The notes below the pieces were generated by a model. That model was not told the DNA's origin. It did not search any database and saw nothing but the letters and a program-made list of their open reading frames with translations. From positions 1-16,514 of the forward strand of contig JADNRY010001136.1 in assembly GCA_015501585.1 (NCBI GenBank): a DNA stretch of 16,514 nucleotides. The letters run 5' to 3'. This document shows, one piece after another, positions 16,268 to 16,514 of the stretch. Positions within the stretch are counted from its first letter, which is position 1. Every line of letters starts with the position of its first letter. Origin of the DNA: Rhodocollybia butyracea. Lineage: Eukaryota; Basidiomycota; Agaricomycetes; Agaricales; Omphalotaceae. The position numbers and the translations under genes are program-made.

Positions 16268-16514
16268 TTAGCGTTCATTATTAGGTATCACTTTTCGCAT
16301 CGCGCGTGTTCTGACACGAGGAGCTTCGTCTGTCTCCGGTATAATCTCTTCCTCGCTTGAATCTTCGTCAGAGTCCGGGTCTTCAGGGTTATAAACCACT
16401 TCATTACCGTCTACTGGTTTTCTCAAGGTAGGGATTTGATCAAACAAGGGGTCCCCCCTTTACGGATAAATTCCACATCCTCATCGTCATCACCATCGTT
16501 TACCATGGTGTCTA
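16268..16514 (-). CDS. Short acidic protein at the window edge, interrupted once
   Basis: Read leftward, the frame is open from the window edge through an ATG at 16506-16504 (MVNDGDDDEDVEFI) and then loses phase near a run of six G/C at 16453-16458. It resumes in another frame with NEVVYNPEDPDSDEDSSEEE and a basic end (RVRTRAMRKVIPNNER) before TAA at 16270-16268. Two readings fit: a one-base loss in the homopolymer, or a 50-53 nt intron starting GTAAAG and ending at CAG or CAGTAG, both of which restore the frame. Intron length matches the neighbouring genes, but no good branch site is visible. Whether the ATG is the true start or an internal Met of a longer protein cannot be told. Family not recognised; acidic tracts of this kind are common in nuclear and chromatin proteins. 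Confidence 0.45.

Overview
The window reads as nuclear DNA of a filamentous basidiomycete, probably an agaricomycete. This is inferred from very short introns (40-89 nt) with GTRNGY-like donors, YAG acceptors and YTRAY-like branch sites, from a Ty1/copia retrotransposon with a proline-rich linker, and from dispersed short palindromic repeats. No rRNA, tRNA or CRISPR array was recognised.

Layout. (1) 1-4857 is AT-rich and repeat-laden. It has no convincing intact gene, two or three stretches that look like stray exons, a GC-rich inverted-repeat block near 1750-1868, and dispersed AAGTACTTG-type repeats. (2) 4858 to about 7957 is a 5'-truncated copia element on the minus strand. It has a complete-looking 432-bp 3' LTR, a polypurine tract, an open frame of 744 codons with intact reverse transcriptase and RNase H motifs, and the tail of integrase separated from it by a one-base frameshift. 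Gag, protease, the integrase catalytic core and the 5' LTR are absent. (3) 7958-10252 is a long non-coding stretch with a short triplicated repeat and several inverted repeats. (4) 10253-13112 is an eight-exon plus-strand gene for an 827-residue protein with an eight-cysteine cluster. (5) 13113-14188 is intergenic. (6) 14189-15822 is a six-exon plus-strand gene for a 446-residue, probably nuclear protein. (7) 16268 to the right edge holds a short, very acidic minus-strand reading frame that is broken once, either by an intron or by a frameshift.

The two multi-exon genes are not visible as single open frames. They emerge only when the short introns are removed, and every one of their 12 junctions preserves the frame. 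I do not recognise either protein family. They share a tandem arrangement, almost uniform phase-0 introns with a single phase-1 last intron, nuclear-type low-complexity segments, and an upstream block of the same design: an inverted repeat, an identical 18-mer CTCCCCCAAACTAATGAT, then a 7-bp stem with a 4-nt loop. The stem sequence differs between the two copies but its pairing is kept by compensatory changes. That block is the strongest candidate here for an undescribed structured element. It suggests that the two genes belong to one repeated system, either a gene family with a common control element or the cargo of a larger mobile element.
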